Of a stretch of 64,000 nt of DNA, positions 1 through 8,257 are shown one piece after another (the stretch's first letter is position 1; each line of letters opens with the position of its first letter). The notes under the pieces were generated by a model, which worked only from the letters and a program-made list of their open reading frames with translations, did no database searches and was not told the DNA's origin. The stretch lies in NCBI GenBank assembly GCA_040768665.1, contig JAXGMN010000039.1:1-64000 (forward strand), in the 5' to 3' direction. The position numbers and the translations under genes were made by a program. This DNA is from JABWBD01 sp040768665 (GTDB lineage Bacteria; Planctomycetota; Planctomycetia; Pirellulales; Thermoguttaceae).

Positions 1-100
1 ATGTAGCGAGGAACGTAACGATCCACGGGGCGGGCCCGTGGCATTTCCTGAAGCGCGGCGTTTGCGATGTAGCGAGGATCGTAACGATCCACGGGGCGGG
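1..100. repeat. Pair of 34-bp direct repeats
   Basis: Positions 1-34 and 67-100 are the same 34-bp sequence with one mismatch. Each contains a near-palindrome (ggatcg-taa-cgatcc). The second copy runs directly into the palindromic element at 81-204, and its gtaacgatccacggggcggg resembles the gtaaccgttcacggggcgg end of the other copies of that element. The first copy may therefore be a solo element end. No gene covers 1-402. Confidence 0.7.
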
Positions 101-204
101 AAGGAAGGGGACAGGTCCATGTTTTCGGGCATCGTCTGTACCGTAAAAATGCGTCAACTGGCCGAAAAATGGACCAGTCCCCGGCCGCGGGCGTGAACGG
201 TTAC
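81..204 (+). repeat. Palindromic GGGACAGG element, copy A
   Basis: The inner arms ggggacaggtccatgttttcgg (split here as ggggacaggtcc and atgttttcgg) and ccgaaaaatggaccagtcccc form an imperfect inverted repeat. The right outer end is gtgaacggttac. The left outer end is a diverged gtaacgatccacggggcggg. No direct repeat is visible at its borders (gcgaggatc against gccacgttg), unlike the copies near 6896 and 61377. It lies upstream of the beta-helix gene. Confidence 0.75.
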
Positions 205-402
205 GCCACGTTGGAACAAATCGAGCGAACACGACTTCGTCTGAAAACGGCCTCTTACGTTTCCATCGCTTGCGCTGTGAAGTAGAATGGGCCCTGGCGC
301 CGAAAGGCGTTTCCCACGATCGCTTCGCATTGCGGTGGCTTTCGAGAGGCGGTCGTCCGAGTGAGCACACGGTGCATTGGGTAATGATCGGCGGGGGATT
401 TG

Positions 403-2751
403 ATGACCAGCAAACCTGACTGGAAGAAGATTGGCATTCTTTTTGTTCTCTGGGGTCTTGGCGTGGCCGGCGCTGGCCTGGCCGCAGACGAGGCGTATTT
501 GCGCTACGTCCACCCCACGATTCGCGAGCCATTTGTTGATCTCGTCGACCTGCGGGTGCCGGCCGAATTGCGGGACCAGCCGTGTGCCGCGCTCGGCCTG
601 GTCGACGTGACAAAAAGCCCCTTCGATGCCGACCCGACCGGCCAGCGCGATTCCACCGCCACCGTTCAGGCTGCCGTCACCTTCGCCCGCGATCACCAGA
701 TGGTGTGCTTTTTCCCGGCGGGCAGCTATCGGTTGTCGGATACCCTGGAGTGTGTCCAGCAGCTTTACCGGCGGGCCAACGGGCGCATCTTCGGCGGAAA
801 CCGGTTTCCCAATCTGCTGGTCGGGTCGCGGGCCGGTTCGCAGCGGCCCCGGCTGGTGCTGGCGCCGAAATCGCCGGGCTTCGACGACCCTGCGCAGCCG
901 AAGATTTTCGTCCACTTCTGGTCGCGCGGCTACCTGAACCCGACGACGGCCGACCGCGTGAGCGACGGCTTGTCGCCGGAGGTCGAACAGCCCAACATCG
1001 GCATGAACCAGATGCTCGTGAACCTCGACGTCGTGATCGACGAGGGCAACTCCGGCGCCATCGCGGTCCGCCACCAGGCCGCCGAGGGTTCCGCCATCGA
1101 GGACTGTACGATCGATGCCACTCACGGGCTGACGGGCATTCAGGGGGGCATCGGCTCGGGCGGCGGCAGCGCCGGCGTGACGGTGATCGGTGGCCGCGTG
1201 GGACTGGATTTTACCGGCTACCTCTCCGGCACGCAGCCCACGCCCGTGATCACGGGATTCACCCTCACCGGCCAGACCGAGGCGGCCATCCGCAGCACGA
1301 GCCGCCAGACGCTCGTGGCCGCCGGGCTGAAGATCGTCGCCGACCGCTGTAAGGGGCCCCTGGTGCAGGTCGTCGTCAGCGGACCGGATGCGCCGGCGGG
1401 GGCGCCGAAGAAATCGAGACTGCGGCCCAACCATGGGGAACTGACGCTGGTCGACAGTACGATCGAGTTCGCCGGAGAAGCTCTAAAGCGCGCGGAGCGC
1501 GTGGCCGTGGCGTCCGACCGCGGCGTTTCGTTGCACAACGTCTACCTGCGCGGAGCCACGACGGGTGTCGTGGATCCCGCGCCGCAGGTGCATTTGCCCG
1601 GCAATCCCCTCGGCTGGCTCCACGTGCGGCAGTATGCCCACGCCTGCCGCCCGCTGCCGGACCAGGGTGTGGAGTACCGATATCCGGTTTATGTCGACGG
1701 GCGAAGCGTGACGCAGGTGGCCGACGTCCTAGCGGGCGCGGGGCCTCCGGCCAACTTGCAGGCGCGCCACCTCTGGTCGCCGCAGTTCCCCAGTTTCGAA
1801 TCGCCCGGGGCGGTCAACGTGAAGGCGGCGCCGTACGGGGCGCGAGGCGACGGCTGCGCCGATGATAGCGAGGCGCTCCAGCGCGCCATCGACCAAAGCG
1901 AGATCGTTTTCCTGCCCAAGGGCTGCTACCGCCTCACGCGTACACTGGAGTTGCGGCCGCGAACCAAGCTGGTTGGAGTGGGCCAGCATCTTTCCCTTCT
2001 CGTGGCGGCCGGCGCCGATGCGTTTGCCGACGCGAGTAGCCCCGCGCCGCTGGTCCGCACGGCCGACGCGGCCGACGGCGATACGATACTGGGGTTCTTG
2101 GGGTTCTACACTGCGGGCAGCGCGTCCGGCGCCACGGCACTGCACTGGCGCTGCGGCGGCCGCTCCGTGTTCCGGTCGGTAGAGATCCGGGTGCCGACCG
2201 CGCACGCTCCGCCGGTGCTCATCACGGGACAGGGCGGCGGCAACTGGTACAACTTCCGCGCCTCGCGAGGACCGCAAGGCGTGGCGGATTACCGCCACCT
2301 GCTGGTCGACGCCGCGCAGGGGCCGTTGCGGTTCTACCAGTTCAGCCCGCAGCACGCCACCAGCGATTTCGCCTCGGAGTTTCGTTTTTCCCGCCGGATC
2401 TCGGTTTTCGGCGCCAAGTACGAGGGGAATCAGCCGATGCTGGCCGTGCGCGACTGCGATCTTATTCGCCTGTTCGGCCACGGAGGAAACGCCAAGGGCC
2501 TGCCCGGCAACACGCTATACCTGGTGGAACGAACGCCGAATTTCCTGCTGGCCAACGGCGTCGACGGCCCGACGAAGATCGGCTCGCGCTCGCTGAGCCA
2601 CCCGGATGGCAGCACGGATCCGCGCCGGTGGCACATGCTGATCGAGCGCCTGGGCGACGGCAGTGAACTGAAGCTGCCGCCGCTGGAACGCCCGGTGCTC
2701 TACGTTCGCGGGAATCCGCAAGACGCAAATCAGGAAGGGAGAACAGAATGA
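403..2751 (+). CDS. Secreted right-handed beta-helix protein with two pectate-lyase-3 type modules
   Basis: Predicted exported protein of 782 aa. A hydrophobic signal segment (IGILFVLWGLGVAGAGLAA) follows a short basic N-terminus. Two Pectate_lyase_3/rhamnogalacturonase-epimerase type starts are visible: one near residues 66-115 (DVTKSPFDADPTGQRDST, then FFPAGSYRL) and one near 472-520 (VKAAPYGARGDGCADDSEAL, then FLPKGCYRLTRTL). This fold binds or cleaves polysaccharides, but the exact activity cannot be read from the sequence. I chose ATG 403 over the in-frame TTG at 400; a purine-rich ggcggggga precedes it. The stop overlaps a possible abortive downstream start at 2748. Confidence 0.8.
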   Translation: MTSKPDWKKIGILFVLWGLGVAGAGLAADEAYLRYVHPTIREPFVDLVDLRVPAELRDQPCAALGLVDVTKSPFDADPTGQRDSTATVQAAVTFARDHQMVCFFPAGSYRLSDTLECVQQLYRRANGRIFGGNRFPNLLVGSRAGSQRPRLVLAPKSPGFDDPAQPKIFVHFWSRGYLNPTTADRVSDGLSPEVEQPNIGMNQMLVNLDVVIDEGNSGAIAVRHQAAEGSAIEDCTIDATHGLTGIQGGIGSGGGSAGVTVIGGRVGLDFTGYLSGTQPTPVITGFTLTGQTEAAIRSTSRQTLVAAGLKIVADRCKGPLVQVVVSGPDAPAGAPKKSRLRPNHGELTLVDSTIEFAGEALKRAERVAVASDRGVSLHNVYLRGATTGVVDPAPQVHLPGNPLGWLHVRQYAHACRPLPDQGVEYRYPVYVDGRSVTQVADVLAGAGPPANLQARHLWSPQFPSFESPGAVNVKAAPYGARGDGCADDSEALQRAIDQSEIVFLPKGCYRLTRTLELRPRTKLVGVGQHLSLLVAAGADAFADASSPAPLVRTADAADGDTILGFLGFYTAGSASGATALHWRCGGRSVFRSVEIRVPTAHAPPVLITGQGGGNWYNFRASRGPQGVADYRHLLVDAAQGPLRFYQFSPQHATSDFASEFRFSRRISVFGAKYEGNQPMLAVRDCDLIRLFGHGGNAKGLPGNTLYLVERTPNFLLANGVDGPTKIGSRSLSHPDGSTDPRRWHMLIERLGDGSELKLPPLERPVLYVRGNPQDANQEGRTE

Positions 2752-2786
2752 TGAGACATATTGTCCTGGTCGTGCCACACGCCTAA
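2748..2786 (+). pseudogene. Abortive downstream cistron (12 codons) and gap to 3046
   Basis: ATGATGA overlaps the stop of the beta-helix gene and is preceded by a strong ribosome-binding sequence (aggaaggga). The frame reads MMRHIVLVVPHA and then stops. This looks like the start of a translationally coupled gene whose body has been lost, though chance is possible. From 2787 to 3046 I see no gene; the promoter of the next operon presumably lies there. Confidence 0.3.
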
Positions 2787-3046
2787 GGTCGCACGCAAAG
2801 GTGTCTGTTTCGGTTGCTCGCTTGAGCCCCACCTGCGTAGCTAGGCCGAAACCCCTGGAAATCCGACCAGAGTTACTTCCGCGGCGCACTCGTCAATCTG
2901 CAGTTTGACCGGAGTTCCCGAAGGCGCTGGAATTCTCGGCGGTTCGTGCGTACCGTACATGGGGCCGGCATACTGGGGTAATCCACTTCCCGGGCTGTCA
3001 ACGGTTACCGTTCCTCATACGGAGCCGCGCAAACCTCGAGGGAAGC

Positions 3047-5446
3047 ATGAAATCCGCGATCGTGGCGCTTGGCGTCCTGGCGTTTCCCCTCCTCGGTGTG
3101 GCAGAGGAGAAGATCCACTTCGGCCGTGATATCCGGCCGATCCTCTCGGACCGCTGCTTCCATTGCCATGGTCCGAATGAACACGACCGGCAGGCCGGCT
3201 TTCGCCTTGACCGGGCGGAAGGGCCGGAGGGCGCGTACCAGGTGATCGAGCCCGGATCGGCCGAGGACAGCACCCTCTGGTATCGTGTGACCGCAGAGGA
3301 CGACGACAGGATGCCGCCGCCGGACTCGTCGAAGAAGCCCCTCACGGCTGACGAAAAGCAACGCATCAAGCGATGGATTGAAGAGGGAGCCGAGTACGCC
3401 GAGTTCTGGTCGTTCGTCCCGCCTCAAAAGTCGGTGATTCCCGAACCGCGCCCCGCAAGCGAGCAGCCGATCGACCGGTTCGTCTTCCGCAAGCTCGAGA
3501 CAAAGGGGCTCAGCCCCAAGCCCGCCGCCGACCGGCGGACCCTGATCCGGCGGCTGAGCCTCGATCTGACCGGTCTGCCGCCGACTCGCGAAGAGATCCG
3601 GGCCTTTCTCGCCGACACCTCGGCAGACGCCTACGAACGCCTCGTTGATCGCCTCCTGGCCAAGCCCCAGTACGGCGAGCACATGACGAAGTACTGGCTC
3701 GACCTGGTGCGTTTTGCCGACACCAACGGCATCCATCACGACCACTATCGGGAGATGTCGCCTTACCGCGACTGGATCATCCGCGCGTTCAACGAGAATC
3801 TGCCTTACAACGAGTTCGTCAAATACCAGCTTGCCGGCGATCTGTTTGCCGAGCCCACGCGCGACCAGTTGGTCGCCTCCGGCTTCCACCGCCTGCACCT
3901 GATCATCGACCGCGGCACCGCGCTTCCGGAAGAGAGCTACACTCGCAACGTCATCGACCGGGTCACCGCGGTGGGCACCGCGTTTATGGGTCTGACGGTG
4001 CAGTGCGCGGTTTGTCACGACCACAAGTACGATCCGATCACCGCCAAGGATTTTTACCAGTTGTTCGCGTTCTTCAACAATCTGGATGCCGAACCGGAAA
4101 CCGGGGGCCGCGAGGGGAGCGACTTTGAACGTGGGCTGCAACCGCCGTATATCAGCCTGGCTACCGAGGAGCAGGAGGCAAAGCTGGCCGAGTTGGACAG
4201 CCGTATCAGTCGGATCGAGGCAGAAATCAAGCAACTCGAGCAACGGGCAGACGAGGCCGGCGACGAGAACGCGCAGGGTGTGAAGGCGGAACTTGAACAG
4301 GCAAAGCAGACGCTTGCCACCGCAAAGGACGAGCGGAAGAAGCTCGAAGCCGACATCCCGATGGCCATGGTCATGAAGGAAAGAGCCGAACCGCGGCCCG
4401 CCCATATCCTAATCCGCGGCGCGTACGACAAGCCGGGCGAAAAGGTCGAGCGCAATACGCCGGCATTTCTGCCTCCAATGAAACCCATGGACGGCATGAA
4501 GACCCGCATGGATCTGGCGGAATGGTTTCTCGCGCGGGAGAACCCCCTCACCGCCCGCGTGGCCGTGAACCGCTTCTGGCAGCAGTTGTTCGGCGTCGGA
4601 CTGGTCAAGACCTCGGAGGATTTCGGCGCCCAGGGCGAATGGCCCAGCCATCCGGAATTGCTCGACTACCTGGCCGTTTCGTTCATCGAATCGGGATGGG
4701 ACATCAAGGCGCTGATCAAGCAGATCGTCCTGTCGGAGACCTATCGCCAGGTTTCCCGAGCCACGCCCGGCGAATTCAAGGCCGACCCCGAGAACCGGCT
4801 CCTGGCGCGAGGGTCGCGTTTCCGCATGGATTCGGAGGCGATTCGCGACCAGGTGCTGGCGACCAGCGGCCTGCTGAACTTCGCGATGTACGGCAAGAGC
4901 GTCAAGCCCCCGCAGCCGGCCGGGCTGTGGAGGGCGGTGACGATGCCCAGCTCGTATCCCCGCCTCTACGAACCCGATACCGGTGACAAGATCTACCGGC
5001 GAAGCGTCTACACCTTCTGGAAACGCGGCATGCCTCCGCCGCAGATGACCATTCTCAACGCACCGTCGCGCGAAGCGTGCATCGCCCGCCGCGAACGCAC
5101 CAACACACCCCTTCAGGGCCTGCTGTTGATGAATGAATCGGAGTACATGAAGGCCGCCCGGCATCTCGCTCATCAGACGATCGCCGATCGGCCGCTTGCG
5201 CCCGAGGACCGTCTGGCTGCGATTTACGAGACGGTCACGGGGCGGCTGCCGGATGCCGGCGAGGCCGGGGAGTTTCTCAAGCTAGCCGAGGACCTGGCGG
5301 CTTCGTATGGCCGGAACCCGGAGCTCGCCGGACAGCTCTGCGAAGGCGTGAGCCTGCGCGAAGGCGTGTCGCCCGCGGAACTGGCCGCCTGGACGATGGT
5401 CACCAGCGCGATCTACAACCTCGACATCACGAAGACGCGAGACTAA
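3047..5446 (+). CDS. Planctomycete cytochrome-type (PSCyt1) DUF1549/DUF1553 protein
   Basis: Exported 799-aa protein of a family greatly expanded in Planctomycetes. The signal peptide (SAIVALGVLAFPLLGVA) is followed by a PSCyt1 module with one c-type heme motif (CFHCH, near residues 36-40). Next come a DUF1549 domain (about 140-340, with the CAVCHDHKYDP signature), a coiled coil (about 380-435) and a DUF1553 domain (about 480-750, with RVAVNRFWQQLFG). It is at the short end for the family because no LamG or CBM module is inserted. The start follows a GAGGGA ribosome-binding site. Five bases separate it from the DUF1501 gene, the classic operon partner. Function in the family is not settled; a periplasmic redox or polysaccharide-oxidation role is usually assumed. 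Confidence 0.95.
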   Translation: MKSAIVALGVLAFPLLGVAEEKIHFGRDIRPILSDRCFHCHGPNEHDRQAGFRLDRAEGPEGAYQVIEPGSAEDSTLWYRVTAEDDDRMPPPDSSKKPLTADEKQRIKRWIEEGAEYAEFWSFVPPQKSVIPEPRPASEQPIDRFVFRKLETKGLSPKPAADRRTLIRRLSLDLTGLPPTREEIRAFLADTSADAYERLVDRLLAKPQYGEHMTKYWLDLVRFADTNGIHHDHYREMSPYRDWIIRAFNENLPYNEFVKYQLAGDLFAEPTRDQLVASGFHRLHLIIDRGTALPEESYTRNVIDRVTAVGTAFMGLTVQCAVCHDHKYDPITAKDFYQLFAFFNNLDAEPETGGREGSDFERGLQPPYISLATEEQEAKLAELDSRISRIEAEIKQLEQRADEAGDENAQGVKAELEQAKQTLATAKDERKKLEADIPMAMVMKERAEPRPAHILIRGAYDKPGEKVERNTPAFLPPMKPMDGMKTRMDLAEWFLARENPLTARVAVNRFWQQLFGVGLVKTSEDFGAQGEWPSHPELLDYLAVSFIESGWDIKALIKQIVLSETYRQVSRATPGEFKADPENRLLARGSRFRMDSEAIRDQVLATSGLLNFAMYGKSVKPPQPAGLWRAVTMPSSYPRLYEPDTGDKIYRRSVYTFWKRGMPPPQMTILNAPSREACIARRERTNTPLQGLLLMNESEYMKAARHLAHQTIADRPLAPEDRLAAIYETVTGRLPDAGEAGEFLKLAEDLAASYGRNPELAGQLCEGVSLREGVSPAELAAWTMVTSAIYNLDITKTRD

Positions 5447-5451
5447 AACCC

Positions 5452-6888
5452 ATGCGCACCCTGCACGATGAGCACAACCGCCTGTTGGCTCGACGACAGT
5501 TCTTGAAGACCGCGGGCATGGGACTGGGCGTTACGGCCTTGGCCTCTCTGCTGCCCCAGAACGGCCGTGCCCAGGCGACGGGCGCGCAGAGCCCGCGGGC
5601 CAGGCACGTCATCTTCCTGTTTATGGCCGGGGCGCCGAGCCAGATCGATTTGTTCGACTACAAGCCGGATCTCGAGAAGCGTTTCCGGGAAACCTTGCCC
5701 CCAAGCGTCGGCATGGGGCAGCGCGTGACCGCGATGACACGGGGGCAGACGCAGCTCGTCGCGCCCTCCATGTTCCAGTTCCATCGCAAAGGCGCAAGCG
5801 GCATCTGGATGTCGGAGCTGTTGCCGCATCTTTCGGAGGTGGTCGACGATCTGTGCATTGTCCGATCGCTTCACACCAACGCGATCAACCACGACCCGGC
5901 GAAGACGTTTCTCTGCACCGGCTCCGAGATTCCGGGCAAAGCGAGCATGGGGGCCTGGTTGAGCTACGGCCTGGGATCGATGAACCGCGACCTGCCCGAC
6001 TTCATCGTTCTCACATCCGCATACTGGACCGGCGGAACCCGCAACGTCCAGGCTCTCTATCACCGTCTGTGGGGAAGCGGATTCCTGCCGACGAAGCACC
6101 AGGGCGTTGCGTTTCAGAGTTTGGGAGACCCGGTCCTGTTTCTGTCGAATCCGCGCGGCGTCGATCCCGCGGTGCGGCGGCGGATGCTCGACACGCTCGG
6201 CGAGGTGAATCGGAAGCACTTCGACGAGATCGGCGATCCCGAGATCCGCACGACGATCGCCCAGCAGGAACTCGCGTTCCGGATGCAAGCGTCGGTCCCC
6301 GAACTGACCGATGTTTCCGGGGAGCCCAAGCACGTCTTGGATCTCTACGGCGCGGAAGTGCACAAGACGGGTTCCTTCGCTCGCAACTGTCTGCTCGCGC
6401 GGCGGATGGTCGAGCGCGGCGTGCGGTTCGTCCAGCTCTTCCACCGCGGATGGGATCACCACACGATCCTGCCCAAACAGTTGCCCGGCCAGTGCTTCGA
6501 CGTCGACCAGCCGTCGGCGGCGCTGCTGGCCGACCTGAAGCAGCGCGGGCTGCTCGACGACACGATCGTGATCTTCGCCGGTGAGTTCGGCCGCACGGTC
6601 TATTGCCAGGGCAAGCTCGAGCGCGACGACTACGGCCGCGATCATCACCCTCGCTGCTTCTCGGGCTGGTTGGCCGGCGGCGGGTTCCGGGGCGGCATGG
6701 TCTACGGGGAGACCGACGACTTCAGTTACAATGTCGTCAAGGACCCGGTCGCCGTCCGCGATCTGCACGCGACGGTCCTCAACCAGCTCGGCGTCGACCA
6801 CGAGAAGCTGACCTTTCCGTTCCAGGGACTGGATCAGCGGCTCACCGGAGTCGAGCGGGCACGCGTCGTCAAGGAAATCGTCTGCTGA
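5452..6888 (+). CDS. DUF1501 family protein, Tat-exported
   Basis: A 478-aa member of the DUF1501 family (alkaline-phosphatase/sulfatase-like fold), common in Planctomycetes beside DUF1549/DUF1553 genes. The N-terminus has a twin-arginine signal (ARRQFLKTAGMGLGVTALA), suggesting export of a folded protein. Conserved segments include FLFMAGAPSQIDLFDYKP near 45 and VIFAGEFGRTVYCQG near 370, then GRDHHPRCFSGWLAGGG. It begins 5 bp after the upstream gene, so the two are probably co-transcribed. Its TGA stop abuts the insertion site of the element at 6896-7128. Confidence 0.95.
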   Translation: MRTLHDEHNRLLARRQFLKTAGMGLGVTALASLLPQNGRAQATGAQSPRARHVIFLFMAGAPSQIDLFDYKPDLEKRFRETLPPSVGMGQRVTAMTRGQTQLVAPSMFQFHRKGASGIWMSELLPHLSEVVDDLCIVRSLHTNAINHDPAKTFLCTGSEIPGKASMGAWLSYGLGSMNRDLPDFIVLTSAYWTGGTRNVQALYHRLWGSGFLPTKHQGVAFQSLGDPVLFLSNPRGVDPAVRRRMLDTLGEVNRKHFDEIGDPEIRTTIAQQELAFRMQASVPELTDVSGEPKHVLDLYGAEVHKTGSFARNCLLARRMVERGVRFVQLFHRGWDHHTILPKQLPGQCFDVDQPSAALLADLKQRGLLDDTIVIFAGEFGRTVYCQGKLERDDYGRDHHPRCFSGWLAGGGFRGGMVYGETDDFSYNVVKDPVAVRDLHATVLNQLGVDHEKLTFPFQGLDQRLTGVERARVVKEIVC

Positions 6889-6895
6889 TCACTCG

Positions 6896-7128
6896 GTAAC
6901 CGTTCACGGGGCGGAAGAGAGGGGGACAGGTCCATGTTTTCGGGCAAGCTCTTTGTCGCCAAAACGGCCGAACTGGCCGAAAAATGGACCAGTCCCCGGC
7001 CGCCCCGTGAACGGTTACGGCGGAAGAGAGGGGGACAGGTCCATGTTTTCGGGCAACGTCTTTGTCGCCAAAATGCAGGGAACAGCCGAAAAATGGACCA
7101 GTCCCCGACCGCCCCCGCGAACGGTTAC
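6896..7128 (+). mobile_element. MITE-like palindromic element, tandem copies B1/B2, with 9-bp target duplication
   Basis: Two units (about 6896-7018 and 7019-7128) each carry the ggggacaggtccatg...aatggaccagtcccc inner arms. The outer ends are gtaaccgttc on the left and gaacggttac on the right. The unit junction shares one terminal sequence. The whole is bounded by an exact 9-bp direct repeat, gatcactcg, at 6887-6895 and 7129-7137 (one more g extends it to 10 bp). That is what a transposase-made target duplication looks like. There is no coding capacity, so it would be a non-autonomous element mobilised in trans. Confidence 0.85.
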
Positions 7129-7130
7129 GA

Positions 7131-7883
7131 TCACTCGGGGCATCCCGTCTCTTTCACGCGAACGTTGCGATAGGCCACCGGTCCGTGGTCGCCCTGCAGG
7201 AAGAGCGGCCCCCGGGCGACCTCCTTCTCCTTCCGCCAGGCATGTCCCGTAGGCCACCGCAGTTCCACGTCGTCGTGAATCACCTGGCCATTGAGCACGA
7301 CCTTCACAAAACGGGCATTCTCGGTCTTGTTTCCCTCGGCGTCGAACCGCGGCGCCTTGAAAACGATGTCCAGCGTCTGCCACTCGCCTGCCGGCTTTGC
7401 CGCGTTCACTCGCGGCGGCACGCCTTCGTCGATCGTGTGGTAGCGGGGCGTCAGCTCCGCGCGGGGATAGATCCCGCCGCAATCGCTGGCCGTGGGCGAC
7501 GGCTTGCCGAAGCTGTCGGCAATCTGGATTTCATAGAGCCCATGGATCTTGACGCCCGCATTCGATCGCTGGGGCACCAGAAACTCCACGTGCACTTCTT
7601 GATCGCCGAAGTCCCGCTTGCTCGTGAGATTTCTGAACTCCGCCAAACCGCTCAGGCAACTGATCAACACCCCGTGTCCCGGTTCGGCGACCAGAGCACG
7701 GGCGTTCTCCGGATCGACGGCAGCACCACCCGCGATGAGCCAACCTCCGGATTCGCCCTGCCAGGCGGAGAGTTCGTTCTCGCCAATCAAATCGATCCAT
7801 CCGCCATCGGCCGCGATGAGCACGGGGGAGGTGATACCCAGAACCAGGAAAGCGGCTGCCAGAGTTGTGCCGAGATGCTTCAC
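7131..7883 (-). CDS. DUF1080 (3-keto-disaccharide hydrolase-like) secreted protein
   Basis: A 250-aa DUF1080 protein. The family has a concanavalin-like beta-sandwich, and some members act as 3-keto-glycoside hydrolases. The open frame runs to 8153, but I place the start at the GTG codon at 7883: ggagcgcgacaa supplies a ribosome-binding site and the protein then opens with a signal peptide (TTLAAAFLVLGITSPVLIA). Family features: SNAGVKIHGLYEIQIADSFG near 110 and GPLFLQGDHGPVAYRNVRV at the C-terminus. It converges on the DUF1501 gene; before the element inserted, the two stop codons would have abutted as TGATCA. Confidence 0.85.
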   Translation of the reverse strand: MKHLGTTLAAAFLVLGITSPVLIAADGGWIDLIGENELSAWQGESGGWLIAGGAAVDPENARALVAEPGHGVLISCLSGLAEFRNLTSKRDFGDQEVHVEFLVPQRSNAGVKIHGLYEIQIADSFGKPSPTASDCGGIYPRAELTPRYHTIDEGVPPRVNAAKPAGEWQTLDIVFKAPRFDAEGNKTENARFVKVVLNGQVIHDDVELRWPTGHAWRKEKEVARGPLFLQGDHGPVAYRNVRVKETGCPE

Positions 7884-8257
7884 TTGTCGCGCTCCATGAA
7901 AGGCTGATATCTCAAGAGGTTCGCCAGGGACACAGGCGAGGAAAAAGTCATTATAGTCGAGCGAACGAGTTGCTGCACCCGAGTCGGGCTTTCCTCCCGC
8001 TGAGGGCTCTGTGGCCCCGAGAAGCAGTGCATGCTGCCGTGCATAACACCCGTCGTGTGCGGCAGCTTTGCCCAGCCGGGGGCGAAACGGGCATATCAGC
8101 CCGGCTGCTTCCGAGCAGCCGGGCTGATGTAGACGAGAAACCTCGCCGCACACGGTATGTCAGCCGTCTCGCTTTCTCTATCGATGGCCGCTATATTGGA
8201 AGGGTGAACACGCCGTACAAGGTGCTTCGAACTCCGCAGCCGAAGGGGACTGGTCGG
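7884..8257. other. Divergent intergenic region with hairpin
   Basis: This 374-bp region separates two divergent genes and should contain both promoters. I could not identify convincing -35/-10 boxes. The only clear structure is the hairpin at 8095-8128. An open frame extends the downstream gene back to 7865, but it has no family resemblance and crosses the hairpin. Confidence 0.5.
8095..8128. repeat. Dispersed 34-bp hairpin, copy 1
   Basis: The arms atcagcccggctgct and agcagccgggctgat are perfect 15-bp complements around a tccg loop. The same hairpin recurs at 16885-16917 with one loop base fewer. It has no T-tract, so it is more likely a dispersed repeat than a terminator. Confidence 0.85.

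Noticed and set aside
154..1434. 426-aa open frame on the minus strand opposite the beta-helix gene
   Set aside because: High-GC shadow frame rich in Arg/Ala/Gly with no family signature; the + strand gene has a signal peptide and domains.
7865..8257. N-terminal extension of the HzsA-related gene
   Set aside because: It crosses a hairpin repeat and lacks a signal peptide; ATG 8258 gives a proper signal peptide.
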